Below are positions 13,145 to 25,261 of a stretch of 64,000 bases of DNA, in pieces. The stretch comes from Diadophis punctatus similis (taxonomy: Eukaryota; Chordata; Lepidosauria; Squamata; Dipsadidae). The stretch lies in assembly GCA_023053685.1 (NCBI GenBank), contig JALIGW010000002.1, positions 164,927,034 through 164,991,033 of the forward strand, written 5' to 3'. Made by a program: the position numbers and the translations under genes. The notes beneath the pieces were generated by a model, which saw nothing but the letters and a program-made list of their open reading frames with translations, made no database searches and was not told the DNA's origin. Positions within the stretch are counted from its first letter, which is position 1, and every line of letters starts with the position of its first letter.

Positions 13145-13990
13145 TATTAATTAAGCAAACAAGATTTAAAAACCAAAAATAAATGTCATCTGAGAAGGAG
13201 AAGGTGGCATAATTCAACCAGTTCACTACATTAGCACACTGACAGCCTTATCTGGGCTGGCACATTGAGTTTTCCCTGCTTCATTGTCATGATGATGTGT
13301 TCTTCTCACATTATTACACAGTGTAATAAACATGACAGAGGCGTCTATCATTCCTGACCAGCATGAAAACTCAGTTTTATGCAATTATATCACCCTCTAG
13401 TGGTCACTGCCTGAAGGAAAAGTGTTGCGTGCATTTATAGAAGGCGTTCGGGGAATTTAATAACTGTTTTATGCAGCAAAGACAGAGAGTGACTCAGATC
13501 CGTTGAAATCAGAAAGTATGAAGCTCCTAAGAACGTTGCTTGTCACAGTAGAATTTACATACAATGGGCATTTTGTCCTTTTGACGTGCTTAAGGACCAG
13601 CAGCAAAGGAACTGGGAGAAGGCTCTGTCCAGGGAAGAACTTGTGATACAGTTTAGGAAATCCACCAGGATTGTACATTGGCAGAGGCATAGTTTTAAAA
13701 GGAATGCATTTTTAGTGAATGAAGTTATAGAAAACAAAGTAGTCCACCAAAGAAAGTAGAAAGCCATGGTTGGTGCAGGCCAGTAGCATTGCTATAGTCA
13801 TCAGCCAATCTCTCCCAGTGGTTGGGATTGTTGTGGGTGAAAATAGGAGTAAGAAATACTACTTCCTTGAGCTCCTGAATAAAAGTCAGAATATAAATAT
13901 ATTTCAAAAAACCTGCTCACATACTGTGTGAGCCGTTCTATGCTTTTTATAATAGTGTTGGCTTCTTAGTAAACTTTGGAACAACAGACT
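13145..13990. other. Intergenic DNA, nothing recognised
   Basis: Frames here are short and have no recognisable product. Confidence 0.45.
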
Positions 13991-14001
13991 ATTATCTATG
14001 T

Positions 14002-14147
14002 CAGGGGTGGCCAAACTATGGTTCTTTGAGGACCTGTGGACTTCAACTCCCAGAATTCCTGAGCTAGCCATGCATGCATGGCTAGCTCAGGAATTCTGGG
14101 AGTTGAAGTCCACAGATCCTCAAAGAACCATAGTTTGGCCACCCCTG
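14002..14147. mobile_element. Palindromic hAT-like MITE
   Basis: The 146-bp element is almost wholly two inverted arms of about 70 bp: 'caggggtggccaaact' at the left and its complement at the right. Exact 8-bp duplications atctatgt lie at 13994-14001 and 14148-14155. A related palindrome is at 52498-52632; both share 'cttcaactcccag'. Confidence 0.93.
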
Positions 14148-14155
14148 ATCTATGT

Positions 14156-14712
14156 TGTCTGCAGATGAATCTCTTTCTTAGCCCTGAAATGAAGTTCAGA
14201 AATAAACAATCTGCTGTTCCCCTTTGATCAATAAAACTTGGTTAATTCCTGGGGGGGGGGGTTATATGATTAAAGTTTCTCTTTCAGCCACCAGAGAGGT
14301 CCTTTGGTTGTGGGTCAATAGATCCCTTTGTTCCTGAAATTTTAGTTGAAGTGGTGGTGTTCTGTGTTTGCTCAAAAGATTTGTCAGAAGACATGGCCTA
14401 TTAGTCTCGACAAACTGCTGGGGACATATGTTGCAAACATTTGTTAGCACATTTCACTTTTCTAAAATGAGGAAATGAGGAAACACATTTTCCAGCCTTC
14501 AGATAGAAAAGCTGTAGATCAACCAATGCTCTATGGATTAGGTGTCTTGATTTGATCATTTTAATTGGTCTGAAAACCAATAGAGGCTCTTTATAGTGCT
14601 GTATCTGGTGTCAAAAGCATTTCTGCTGCAAGTCGGGGTGATTGAAGGCCCTCATTGCATTTGGCATATATGTTTATCTCTCTTAAGCTCTTTTGCAAAA
14701 CACTGTAAATAT
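14156..14712. other. Intergenic DNA, nothing recognised
   Basis: Contains a G10 run at about 14251-14260. No gene or nameable repeat otherwise. Confidence 0.5.
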
Positions 14713-15225
14713 TAGAATAGAATAGAATTTTTTATTAGCCAAGTGTGATTGGACACACAAGGAATTTGTCTTGGTGCATATCAGGGGTGCATATCACCTC
14801 GCTGCCAGTTCGCTTCCTTCCGCGCCACGTGGCCATGCCTCACATGCGCAGTAGCAAAAAAATCAGAAAAAATAAATAAAAATAAAGCTGAAAACAAGAT
14901 GGCGATGCATGCGCAGCGCTGGAAACTCGGCTTCCGCACATGTGCAGAAAAAAAAACCAAAAAAATTCCCCCCTAAAAAAATCCATTTTTTTAAAAAAAA
15001 GATGGTAGCCTCCACGGACCGGCACCGACCGATCCGGTTTTGTGATGTCATCGTGACGTCACCAGCAGTTTGCTACCGGTTCAGGTGAACCGGTCCGAAC
15101 CGGGAGGAACCCACCTCTGGTGCATATGTTCTCAGTGTACATAAAAGATACATTCATCAAGAATCATAAGGTACAACACTTAATGATAGTCCGGGTACAA
15201 ATAAGCAATCAAATCATATTAGGAA
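14713..15225 (-). mobile_element. Dispersed retroelement 3' end with (AGAAT) tail, split by a hAT
   Basis: This is the reverse-strand partner of 29755-29971. The tail 'agaatagaatagaa' is followed by 'gccaagtgtgattggacaca'. After the hAT insertion the match resumes at 'gtacataaaagataca' and runs to about 15225. The class of the parent element is not certain. Confidence 0.75.
14782..15119. mobile_element. Non-autonomous hAT-like element
   Basis: The 338-bp element starts 'caggggtgcatatc' and ends 'ggaacccacctctg'. Exact 8-bp duplications gtgcatat lie at 14774-14781 and 15120-15127. It sits inside the reverse-strand retroelement tail, so it is younger. The interior includes A-rich blocks and 'aagatggcgatgcatgcgca'. 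Confidence 0.92.
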
Positions 15226-17414
15226 CCTGACACAATATGATCCAGGCATTATTTAGCCTGCCTAAATAAATGATTTTTCTCTAATAAATTCCAGCAACAC
15301 TTTCCAATATTTTTATTTTGTTCTGTAAAACATATTAAAGAGATTGTTTACAAAGAATGGGTTGAAATTGAGTAGTGTAGGGAAAACCTGTAATAATAGA
15401 GTGAGCTTTACTGAGGATGCATTCAAAGAGAAAATAATGCTGAGTTATAATATCCTTTATTTGGTCTTGGCTGACTGTGAAATGTGCATCAGCTTTGAGA
15501 CTTGTTCAGTATAGTTACAGTATAAGTTGTGTAAGCAAGGTCGTTGTTGGTTTTCAGAGAACTTTGGTAAAAAAAAAATAAAGTCATGCCTTTGGTAATA
15601 TGTCTGAACCCCATAACTATGTGAGCCAAAACACTTTGCTGTCATAAATTATGGTCTTTAGTAGAGATGTGTAGATATTCTATGCAATTAATTATAAAGG
15701 TTTTTTTTCAAAATAGTCGGATGATACCTATATTTTCCCAACAATCATACCAATCTAGATTCAGAAATCAAGATGACCAGTAGGTGAGATCAAACTACAA
15801 TGTTTAGCTGATATTTAGTGGTTTTCCACTTTTATGCCGGTAAAATATAGGAAAATATATATACTCATGAAATGCCAACTTGGAAGAAACAGGGAAATAA
15901 AGATCACTGAATTCCTGTTGGTATTTTTGTCTGTTTGATTTATAGAGTATGCACAGCATAATGGAGTTTGCCTACTTGTCATGTACTATTTGATATGCTA
16001 AATCAGAGCTGTTTGGTTTTGGCCATCTGCTTTGCATGAAACCAGTCAATCTGTGCCAAATGCCATCTTAACTTCAAAGATACCTCTCCTAAATAAAACC
16101 TAGCCTATCTGGAAGCTTCAGTTCACATTAACAGCAATTCAAAACATCTAATTTCTTGTTCCTGGACTAAATTTTATAAACCAAAGGTGCCAAATTAAAT
16201 ATCTGCAAACCAGCTATTTTGAACACCTTAAAGCAGTATAGTATGAATCTGTTTGTTCTGACTGTGAATTACTTCTTTAAAGTTAGTCCTTCTGTAATTG
16301 TTGGCCAAGTCTCACATGCAAACTTTGTTTTTCAAATAAAAAGTCAGGACTATTAAGTTAGAAAAGTTATAAAGCAACTTTGTTGATGGGATGGCTGTTT
16401 CTTCACTGTGCGAGTTGCAGGAAATTGGGCACATTTTAGCAGTAAACACATTTTGCAACAACTCTACAAAGTTATGAAAATGCAAAAATATCATGACTGA
16501 AGCTTTTCTATTGAAAAGATGCAAAATCAATTTGCAAAATCATACAAAATACACAGGAGTTTTACATTTTATCTTTATTAATTTAAAAAAAAGCAAATGA
16601 CCTTGATGTTTATGTGGCACAATATGTTATTTTTTAAGATCTGAGCTTCAAAAAACTGGGCAACCACTAAGTTAAAAAATTTCTAGGTCTCACTGCTGAC
16701 ATCTAATCCTCATCCATTTTTTGCAGCCCACATTAGGTAACGCTGAATTTCTTCCCTTTGCAAATTGATAAGATTAAATTACTTATTTAAACGTTAACCA
16801 TATTAAGCTCAACTAAACTTCTTAGTGAGAATGCTTCAGATTCCAGCTGTAATTCCCAAATCTTTGAGGCCATATTGTGTTCTATTACTGCTTCATTGTT
16901 TATAATATGTACACAATGTTGAGTATAGCTTGTAGCAGTTACCATGTTATAATCATGATGCCACTACATGAGAACCATTGATTTCCAATATTTTTTAAAA
17001 AAACTAAATATGTAAATGCCTAAGATAATATTTAGATATTTTCTGTGCTTTCCTGTGAGATCTCATGAGGTTTTGGCTATGGAAGGGAGAGGTGGGATGT
17101 AATCATTACTTTACATATCGCACAGTGCTACCTATTTAGTTCTTAAGTTTGTTTCTCGTCATTTCTGATTGAATAAAACCAGATTAATTTTTTCCTCTTT
17201 CCTTTGGATGACCAGCATCCTCAGCATATTGGTAAGATATGTGAAGGCCAAGCTGCATAAATTGCTGCCAAGCTCATTTATTTATTCATTGCTGCATAGC
17301 CATGAACAATCTCAAACTGATACCCAGCCAGGATATAGCAAGAAGTGACTTAAAAGCCCCGGTGCATCTGAAGGATGTTGAATTAGGAAAGAGTGAGTCA
17401 TAGAAAGAACGATT
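15226..17414. other. Intergenic DNA, nothing recognised
   Basis: A quiet AT-rich stretch of over 2 kb without simple repeats or recognisable elements. Confidence 0.5.
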
Positions 17415-17416
17415 TT

Positions 17417-17487
<71 letters not shown>

Positions 17488-17625
17488 TTTTGTCAAACAT
17501 GTACAGGATAGTAGTTGCTTGTATAAACATAACATAAGTAAAAAAAGTACTGATAAAATAGGACAATAGGACAGTAGGACAGGGACGGTAGGCACAGTGG
17601 TGCGCTTATGCACGTGGCCCCTTAC
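17415..17625 (-). mobile_element. CR1-L3-like LINE 3' end with (AAAT)n tail
   Basis: An ATTT tract of about 19 units (17416-17490) is followed by 'tgtcaaacatgtacagg' and ends near 'gtggtgcgcttatgcacg'. Read in reverse this matches the 3' UTR of the element at 48630-50150 and the copies at 33461-33661 and 42133-42370. Confidence 0.8.
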
Positions 17626-18845
17626 AGCTCAAGATATCTCACTGAGGTTTGTTTGTTTGTTTGTTTTTGTATATTTCCATTTCACACAAGGAACTCTGTG
17701 TATCAAGCAACTTATACATAAAAATTTGGCCGGTTGTTTCAAAAGGTTTCAGGACAAATTTATAAAAAGTAATTTCAAACATTACCAGACTTAAGAAGAC
17801 AGATTCTCTCTCATCATGGACACACAGTGAAGCATTCTTCTGTGTAAAACTGTTGACAGAAGCCACACCATAAGGTTACCCACTCTGCAATGTGATTGAA
17901 ATAAAGAGAATCTCATTGCTGTTTAGGACATTACACAAAGCAGCTGAAGCCAGATTTTAATTAGATGGACAATATTTCATTTATTGCCTTCATCTTTCTC
18001 CCATATGCTTTACAAAGCCGCACGAGTAAGTAGACCAGCGTCTGTGTTTCTGAGCAAACTGAATCTTTCTTTTTTTTCATCACAAAAACAGCTCTGTATT
18101 TCATTGGTTCACATCCCTTTTTCTTCTATCCTTCCTTCTCCTGAATAATGCCTAATCAAAAATCCAGATTTGTTTCAAATTTCTAGGTCAATTTTTATTT
18201 GGCTTTGACTGCATTACCAATCTAATGATGTCCAGCCATGTAACTTTCCAGTATTTATTTATATTACCCATCAAGACAGTCAGCAAAGAAAATTGACATT
18301 TATGATGGAAGGGATCCAGGGTGGAAAATTCTACATCCATAAAGGAAGGTTCACATGTCCCCTTTTCAGGTTTTCCAGATCCAAACCCCAGAAGATCATA
18401 GTTCTAGGAGAAAGTTGGATTCTTTTTCATGGAAAAAAGATACTTGAGATTTTTGTAGAAGAATTTTGTCTCCTACACATACCACTGAAAAATGCTATCA
18501 ACTTAGTGTTTTAATGTATGCTACAATGCAGCAATTGCAGGTTATAAATAATTATTTTTTTATATAAAAAAGTCTTTACTGAAGATTTAAATACACCCAA
18601 TTGGGACTTAGTCAGCCAACCAAGATTAAAACAAGCTCTGGCTTCATACTATGTGAATCTAATTGTCAACGTCCACATGGAATAAATACATACATAGAAA
18701 TCAAATTGTTTATTTGTTTTGGCTAGCCTTCCCAAGTCTTCAAATATTTTGGAGAGCACACCAAATCTGTTAATGTACAAATCTTAATTTCTGTGCTTGG
18801 CAAATCATTTGGTTTGTTGTTTGTTTGTTTGTTTGTATTGTATTG
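17626..18845. other. Intergenic DNA, nothing recognised
   Basis: Contains a few short simple runs (TTTG at 17650 and 18817). No gene seen. Confidence 0.5.
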
Positions 18846-18849
18846 TATT

Positions 18850-19075
18850 TCTGCCTTCAAGTCATTGTTGACCTTTGGCAACAGCTTGGCTAGTCCCTGC
18901 AAGTTTCTCAGCAATATTTTGGAAGCAGCTTGCCATTGCCTGCTTCCTAGGGCTGAAAGTGAGTGTCTGGCCCAAGGCTTTGTGCTCAAGGTGGGACTAG
19001 AAGGCTTTGTGCTCAAAGTGGGACTAGACGTCATAGTGTCCCCATTTTTAGTTTTCTACCTTAACCACTGCACCA
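18850..19075 (-). mobile_element. tRNA-derived SINE, minus strand
   Basis: The stretch contains 'cttgccattgcctgcttcc', then 'tggcccaaggctttgtgctc', ending in 'ccttaaccactgcaccaaac'. Its reverse complement is a tRNA-like head followed by a conserved body, as in 34520-34735. A short tandem duplication of 'aggctttgtgctcaa' occurs inside. Confidence 0.7.
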
Positions 19076-20529
19076 AACCTGGTCTCTTCTTTTAAATATA
19101 GTCAAACTATTTGTTATGATTGTTTTTGTTACCCTCCCGTTGAACCCAGATCTATCAAATATGCTATTAATTATGATATTTTAAAGCTTTAAATAATTGA
19201 TGAATTAGAATTATGATAAAATTAATTAGTGCTGCTTTAAACAATATTCACACCTATAGATGACTCAATCTAGGTGGCAGACTCCATACATCAAATATAT
19301 TCTGTATAATTGGCACCTGTTGTTGCCATGATTTACAAGAAAGTTAATACTAATGGAGCAGACAATCCTGATTTCCGGTCAAAGTTTATCATAATAGGCT
19401 TACCCTGTTGGTTATGAACTGGATCTATGTTTAAACACACTTACAGTGGATCTGTCAAATCAATGAGATTTAATAACTAACAAAGCCTGGTAGATTTTTG
19501 TGGGTTTATACTAAGCATAATGCACTACAGCTACTAGTCTTTTGTACATTGACATGAACGTAAGTAAACATTGACACAAAAGCAATGGTGTTTACTTGTG
19601 AGAGAATGTATCAATATGAATAGGCTCAACACTACCTAGGTTTTAATTTACTACATTTTTCTCCCAGGTATTTGAACAAAATATTTGCTACCACAGTCCA
19701 GCAAGACAGGAGACTTTGAGACAATTATTGACTCAACGTGACCCACTAAATTTTATAACTAAATGATTTGAAGACAGGCTTTTGTAGCACTGTGCAATAC
19801 TAAGAGTTAATTCTTACATACATGTTCCCTTTCAGAGTAAGCAACAGCATGCCGATTACAAAAAAAGAAGAAATGATAAGCCAAAGACATTAGGCATGAG
19901 AACAAGAAAAGGAAAAGAAAAGACAGCTAAAACTAATGTACACTAACTCCATCTATTGTACAAAGCTTTTTATCCTTACTTATTTTTATATTTCTTATGA
20001 CTTACCAACTCTTATTTCCATATATCAACGTATTAAAAAGCACTCTTGAATATGTATAAACTTTTTTTCACTGCTTTTAAGAAACATCCATTCCTTTCAG
20101 CAGCCCACTTACCTTTCTACCTCTATTTACCCAATGTAATATTTTTCCATCCGTATGCCCATCTTTAGATAACGTTCTGCTTCAAGCACACAAATTTCTA
20201 TACTTTTTTGATGCATTACTTTTTCAGGCCCATATTCTTGTTGCTGAGTATAATTTAGTCTCTATAATCTATAATCTACTGCAAACAATACAGGTTGTCC
20301 TGTCCACCAATAACATACAAAGTACATGGACATTCACATGTACATCCAACACACTTCCAACATCACTACAAGAATTCCCAATGTTTTCATCCATAAATAT
20401 GTTAAATCACCAAGGAAATCACACACCCCAACCTTATTGACCATTCATAAAGCTTTAAAATGTAGCAGTGTACTGGCTCCTGGGACTCAGAATGTGTTAA
20501 GGGACCCGTTACTTGGCTGTACTATTATT
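19076..20529. other. Intergenic DNA, nothing recognised
   Basis: No gene or named repeat identified. Confidence 0.5.
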
Positions 20530-20744
20530 TGATTAATCATAACAATTGCTGTTTGTATTTATTTGTTTTGTGGATGTTTTGATTGTTTTGATGTTTTTAA
20601 TTGCTTTAACTGTTTTATAGTTTTAGAATTGTAAGCCGCCCAGGGTCACTTGGTTCAGTTGGGTGGCTTTAGAAATTGAATGAATGAATGAATGAATGAA
20701 TGAATGAATGAATGAATGAATGAATGAATGAATGAATGAATGAA
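20530..20744 (+). mobile_element. L2-like LINE/SINE 3' end with (AATG)n tail
   Basis: 'gtaagccgcccagggtcact' followed by a variable stretch and 'gaaattgaatgaatg' is the standard end of many squamate L2-type retroelements. The tail has grown to about 16 AATG units (20679-20744). Confidence 0.75.
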
Positions 20745-21315
20745 ACCTCTATCCGTGTTGAACCATTTGCTAAACATGCCAATTGTTCTCATGAAATCCT
20801 TGCTTTCATCCTATACCTCCTTTACTTTATCCAGCAACCAACATTCAATATCGTAAAATATTTATACAAAATGTCCCATAACTCAATCCTGGATGACAAT
20901 GTCAATCTCTGAAGGCTGAGCTTGTATTGTGTAAGCATGCTTGTGGTAAAAATGGGCTTTTTTCCCCATTTGGGGCAGTCTGGTCAAAGTATGCTAAACT
21001 AACTGGCAATGTCCTTACAGTTAATAGGAAATGCTGCTTGGGATATGCTTACTCTTTTATTCAAAAAACTTATATGAAAACCTCACTGCGCCACATACAT
21101 TTTTTTCTCTGCTTTAAAGAATCCACTGCCTTCCCTTATCCTTCTGACATCAGCAATCTATCAAATGTTGGTGATATGTCTGGAGAAATTATATATAGCA
21201 GCCTCCTTCTTGGTCATATTTTTTTAAAAGCAAGAGTGTGCAGTACTGTAAATAGTATTTCACATGCTTTGACCAGAAGAACTTGCTGTTCTACAGCAAA
21301 ATGTCATTTATAGAT
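20745..21315. other. Intergenic DNA, nothing recognised
   Basis: An open frame at 20927-21313 has no recognisable features and is probably chance. Confidence 0.45.
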
Positions 21316-21323
21316 GTATGTAG

Positions 21324-21879
21324 CAGGAGCGAGTTCCTAATATTTTTACTACCACTCTGTGGGTGTGGCTTATTTTGTGGGTGTGGCTTGCCAGCCATGT
21401 GACCGGGTGGGCATAGCTTGCCGGCCATGTGACCGGGTGGGCGTGGCTTCTCGGACTGCTGAAGGGAGGGAAACTGAGATAGGTCCTGCCGCCCATTCCC
21501 CCTCCCCTCAGCAGCTCGAGAAGCCTCAAACGTGCGAAAATGCCTAGGATCATCACCGCGTGTTCGTGACTTCTCGGACTGCTGAAGGGAGGGGAATGGA
21601 GATAGCTCCTGCTGCCTGTTCTTTCAGCGTCTCACACGCTCCCTCAGCCATCCTTCCCTGCTTGGACTCACTGTGGGGTAGGAAGGCAGCACATGCGCAG
21701 TGCCAGAAGCTCGGCTTCTGGGCATGCGCAGAAGAAAATGTTTTTTAAAAATTTAAAAAAAAATGTTAAAAAAATGGTGGCGCCAAGGCACAGCAACCGA
21801 CCGCAACGGTACTGTGATGTCACCAGAGGGCCGCTACTGGTGCTATAGAGTGGACCGCACCAGTAGGAACCCACCACTG
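21324..21879. mobile_element. Non-autonomous hAT-like element with internal minisatellite
   Basis: The 556-bp element starts 'caggagcgagttcct', ends 'ggaacccaccactg', and has exact 8-bp duplications gtatgtag (21316-21323, 21880-21887). The left part has short direct repeats of 'catgtgaccgggtgggc'; the same kind of block appears reversed at 29505-29755. Confidence 0.92.
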
Positions 21880-22272
21880 GTATGTAGGAGAACCCTGTGT
21901 ATAATTCTAAAACTGAGCACTTTCTGATTTCTCCCATTTTTAAAGAATCTTTTTGAAAAGTTCTTTTTTCAGAAGCATGCTGCCACCTGTGGACAAGCAG
22001 CTGGAGTAGACATGGACTGAAAATGTAAGGTCCATTGCCCAATATCATACTTAAGGTAGGATATGTTTTGGTAACATATTACCAAATGTGTTAGCTGTTC
22101 TCCCTTCACTTTCTGCTCCAATAAGGCAAGCTCTGATAGGACAGGTAGGGTGACAGTAATCAGAATTTCCAGAGATTAGTTCATGCTTCTGGGAGGCATC
22201 ATGAGAGAGAAACTGTTTTATGAGGAATTATATCTTGTTTTAAGTTCCGCTTTCTTCTTTGACACTCTATAG

Positions 22273-22384
22273 CAGGGGTGTCAAACTCGCGTTGTCACAG
22301 CATCGTCATTTTTCCCCCTTTGCCAAACTGGGTATGGGCGTGGCCAGCGTGTGACGCATCCGGGCTGCGAGTTTGACATCCCTG
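22273..22384. mobile_element. Small hAT-like MITE, 'CAGGGGTGTCAAACTC' family
   Basis: The 112-bp element has inverted ends 'caggggtgtcaaactcgc' and 'gcgagtttgacatccctg' and exact 8-bp duplications ctctatag (22265-22272, 22385-22392). Confidence 0.94.
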
Positions 22385-22392
22385 CTCTATAG

Positions 22393-23330
22393 GATCATGT
22401 AAACTACCATTTTCCTAGTCTGAGAGTATTATATTTAGCTTCATAATGAACCAATTATAAATTTAAAAAATCCCAACCACAGAAGGTAAAATCCCTGATT
22501 ATAATCCATTTCCCAGAAAGCTTCATCCTCTTAATTGCACCAAAGAGCCCGTAGAAACATTGACCAACTTTTCTGGATCATACATGGCATAAGACAGTTG
22601 TGTGTTTAATGCTGGTTTAATTAATGAACCAATGTGGCTGAACTGAACATGCTAACTGTGATTCATGATTCACAAATCAGTTTTCAGGTTCAAATAACAT
22701 GTTAAGCCTTAAACAAACAAAAAAACAATTTGGACAAAGTGTGAACTAATTCAGTATCAGTGTTTGGAACACTTAGGAAAAATAACACAGTTGAAAAGGG
22801 TAATGTTTTTATACAAAAATGGCATTTCTGTTTGCCTTCTGTTTCTCACACTACATCCATCCATCATCCATTTCATTTCTCTTTCTCCTTCCTTTATTTG
22901 GGGTTCGGGATATTTGTATGTTCTGGCTTATTGCTCCTGCTAAAGCCACTGACCCTGTCTCTTGTTCTCATTCATAGTATGCTAGAGGATGTATAGAAGA
23001 CAGAAGGGAAGAGAGGAGGAGGAAGAGGAAAATGCCCAGACACAAGGGTGATGTCTTTTCTCTGAGGCAGTCACTAGAGAGATTGTTTTAATGAAATTGG
23101 GGTCCTGAGGCATGTGGTTTATCCATGAAGCTATCAGAAGTCCATCTTCATTTAAGCTCTCAGAGCAGAGAGATACCCCAAGTTTGATATGACTTCCATC
23201 TCCAACCTTCGCAAGAGTGGGAGAGGGCATTTCATTTTCTATCCACGCTCAGGAAGCCATGTCCACAAGCAGTTTCATTTGGGTACCTCAAAAACATGCC
23301 ATTTTCTTACCTCTGACCATAGTTAAAATA
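22393..23330. other. Intergenic DNA, nothing recognised
   Basis: No gene or clear repeat. Confidence 0.5.
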
Positions 23331-23338
23331 TTTTATAT

Positions 23339-23785
23339 CAGTGATGGCGAACCTTTTTTCCCTTGGGTGCCAGAAGTGCATGTGTGCGTGCTATTGCATA
23401 CGCATGCGTGCCCACACCCATAATTCAATGCCCCCACGTGCCCCACCCCCTTGCACATGCATGCGCGAACCCCCCCCCCATGCTGTCCCATGCATGCACG
23501 TACGATCCTACTGTTCCCGTTTCCCAACTTCCAGTGGGCCGGTAGGCTCATTTTTCGCCCTCCCCAGGCTCCAGAGGCTTCTCTGGAGCCTGGGGAGGGC
23601 AAAAATGACCTCCCTCGCCCCCCCAGAGGCCGGAAACGCCCTCCCAGAGCATCCGTGTGAGCCAAAAATCAGCTGGCCAGTGCACACATGCGCACTGGAG
23701 CTGAGCTAGGGCAACGGCTCACGTGCCGGCAGATATGGCTCCACGTGCCACCTGTGGCACGTGTGCCATAGGTTCACCATCACGG
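23339..23785. mobile_element. Non-autonomous hAT-like element, 'CAGTGATGGCGAACC' family
   Basis: The 447-bp element has 8-bp duplications ttttatat (23331-23338, 23786-23793). It starts 'cagtgatggcgaacc' and ends 'ggttcaccatcacgg'. The interior holds 'gaggcttctctggagcctgg' and is GC-rich. Same family as 9858-10229. Confidence 0.92.
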
Positions 23786-23860
23786 TTTTATATCATTGCT
23801 ATTGAGAAATAGAATCCAGAAGAGAAGTTTGCCCAACATGGTCACTGTTTTGGGTACCTA

Positions 23861-24233
23861 CAGGTAGTCCTCGACTTACAACAGTTCATTTAGTGTCTGT
23901 TCAAAGTTACAGCTGCATGAAAAAAGTGATTGATGACCGTTTATCACATTTGTGACCGTTGTAGCATCCCTGTGGTCATGTGATCAAAATTTGGACGCTT
24001 CATACTTATGACTATTGCTGTGTCCCAAGGTTATGTGATCCCTTTTTGTAACATTTTGACAAGCAAAATCAATGGATAAGCTGGATTCACTTAACCACCA
24101 TGTTACTAACTTAACAACTGCAGTGATTCACTTAAGAACTGTGGTGATAAAGGTTGTAAAATGGGGCAAAACTCACTTAGCAAATGTCTCACTTAACAAC
24201 ATAAATTTGGGTTCATAAGTCAAGAAATACCTA
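23861..24233. mobile_element. Tc1/mariner, pogo/Tigger-like MITE
   Basis: The left end 'caggtagtcctcgactta' and right end 'taagtcaagaaatacct' are inverted, and the flanks are TA on both sides. The interior has the 'cacttaac', 'gtgatcaaaatt' and 'gttgta' words shared by the copies at 28640, 31214 and 37159. TA duplication and a CAGG start fit the pogo/Tigger group. No transposase is present. Confidence 0.8.
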
Positions 24234-24390
24234 TATTCATTTGCCTTTTCAAAGTCTTAAACCATTATCTCCTATTTCTTTTATAGGAGAGGGCTAAACT
24301 AGAGCCAAGGTGGTTAATAGTAGAGTTAAGAGCAAAGAAGACCACTGTTCTACTTCCTTCAACCACAGAAGTTCACTGGGAGAGGGGAGT

Positions 24391-24945
24391 TTGTTGTTGT
24401 TAGTTGCGAAGTCCTGTCCAACCCATCGTGACCCCATGGACAACGTTCCTCCAGGCCTTCCTGTCCTCTACCATCCCTGGAGTCCATTTAAGCTCATGCC
24501 TACTGCTTCAGTGACTCCATCCAGCCACCTCATTCTCTGTTGTCCCCTTCTTCTTTTGCCCTCAATCGTTCCCAGCATTAGGCTCTTCTCCAGTGAGTCC
24601 TTCCTTCTCATTAAGTGGCCAAAGTATTTGAGTTTCATCTTCAGGATCTGGCCTTCTAAAGAGCAGTCAGGGTTCATCTCCTCTAGGACTGACAGGTTTG
24701 ATCGCCTTGCAGTCCAAGGGACTTGCAGGAGTCTTCTCCAGCACCATAGTTCAAAGGCCTCAATTCTTTGGTGCTCAGCCTTTCTTATGGTCCAACTTTC
24801 ACAGCCATACATTGCAATTGGGAAAACCATAGCCTTGACTATACGTACTTTTGTTGGCAGGGTGATGTCTGTGCTTTTTAGTATGCTGTCTAGATTTGTC
24901 ATAGCTTTCCTCCCCAGGAGCATCTTTTAATTTCTTGGCTGTATG
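24391..24945 (-). mobile_element. BovB LINE, 3' end
   Basis: A 5'-truncated BovB copy on the minus strand containing the C-terminal part of ORF2 and a short 3' end that stops in 'ctaacaacaacaa'. BovB is an RTE-clade element known to have moved horizontally between squamates, ruminants and other animals, with ticks as suspected carriers. Very few frame breaks are seen, unlike the copy at 7260-9080. Confidence 0.9.
24468..24923 (-). CDS. BovB ORF2 C-terminal fragment (151 residues)
   Basis: The product is the post-catalytic domain of BovB reverse transcriptase. It begins 'MLLGRKAMTNLDSILKS', continues 'MYGCESWTIRKAEHQRI', 'CWRRLLQVPWTARRSN', 'LKYFGHLMRRKDSLEKSLM' and 'RMRWLDGVTEAVG'. These blocks are strongly conserved in BovB. 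The first Met is internal to the real protein; the catalytic region is missing because of 5' truncation, so it has no activity. Confidence 0.9.
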   Translation of the reverse strand: MLLGRKAMTNLDSILKSTDITLPTKVRIVKAMVFPIAMYGCESWTIRKAEHQRIEAFELWCWRRLLQVPWTARRSNLSVLEEMNPDCSLEGQILKMKLKYFGHLMRRKDSLEKSLMLGTIEGKRRRGQQRMRWLDGVTEAVGMSLNGLQGW

Positions 24946-25261
24946 AAGGAAAGAGATTTAAACAAACAGATATGAAGTGAATCTATTTATTTCCCTCATA
25001 CAAAACATCATGTTTACCACAAGAGGGAAGCAGAGATCCGTTTTAGATTGTTAGCTTTCCATGCCGTTGCTTCTCTGATAACAGGCAGCAGTTTGCAGCA
25101 CTGAAGCGTGGTTGAATCTGTCTGAATCTGGACTAACCCTATCCGAGGGTCAGGCAGACAACTGTCTTAAGCAGTATGCCATACGAAAGATGGGAAAATA
25201 TAATCTTTCCCCCCTCAATTTCAACATATAATATTCAGATATTTACAGCAAGCCAATAAGA

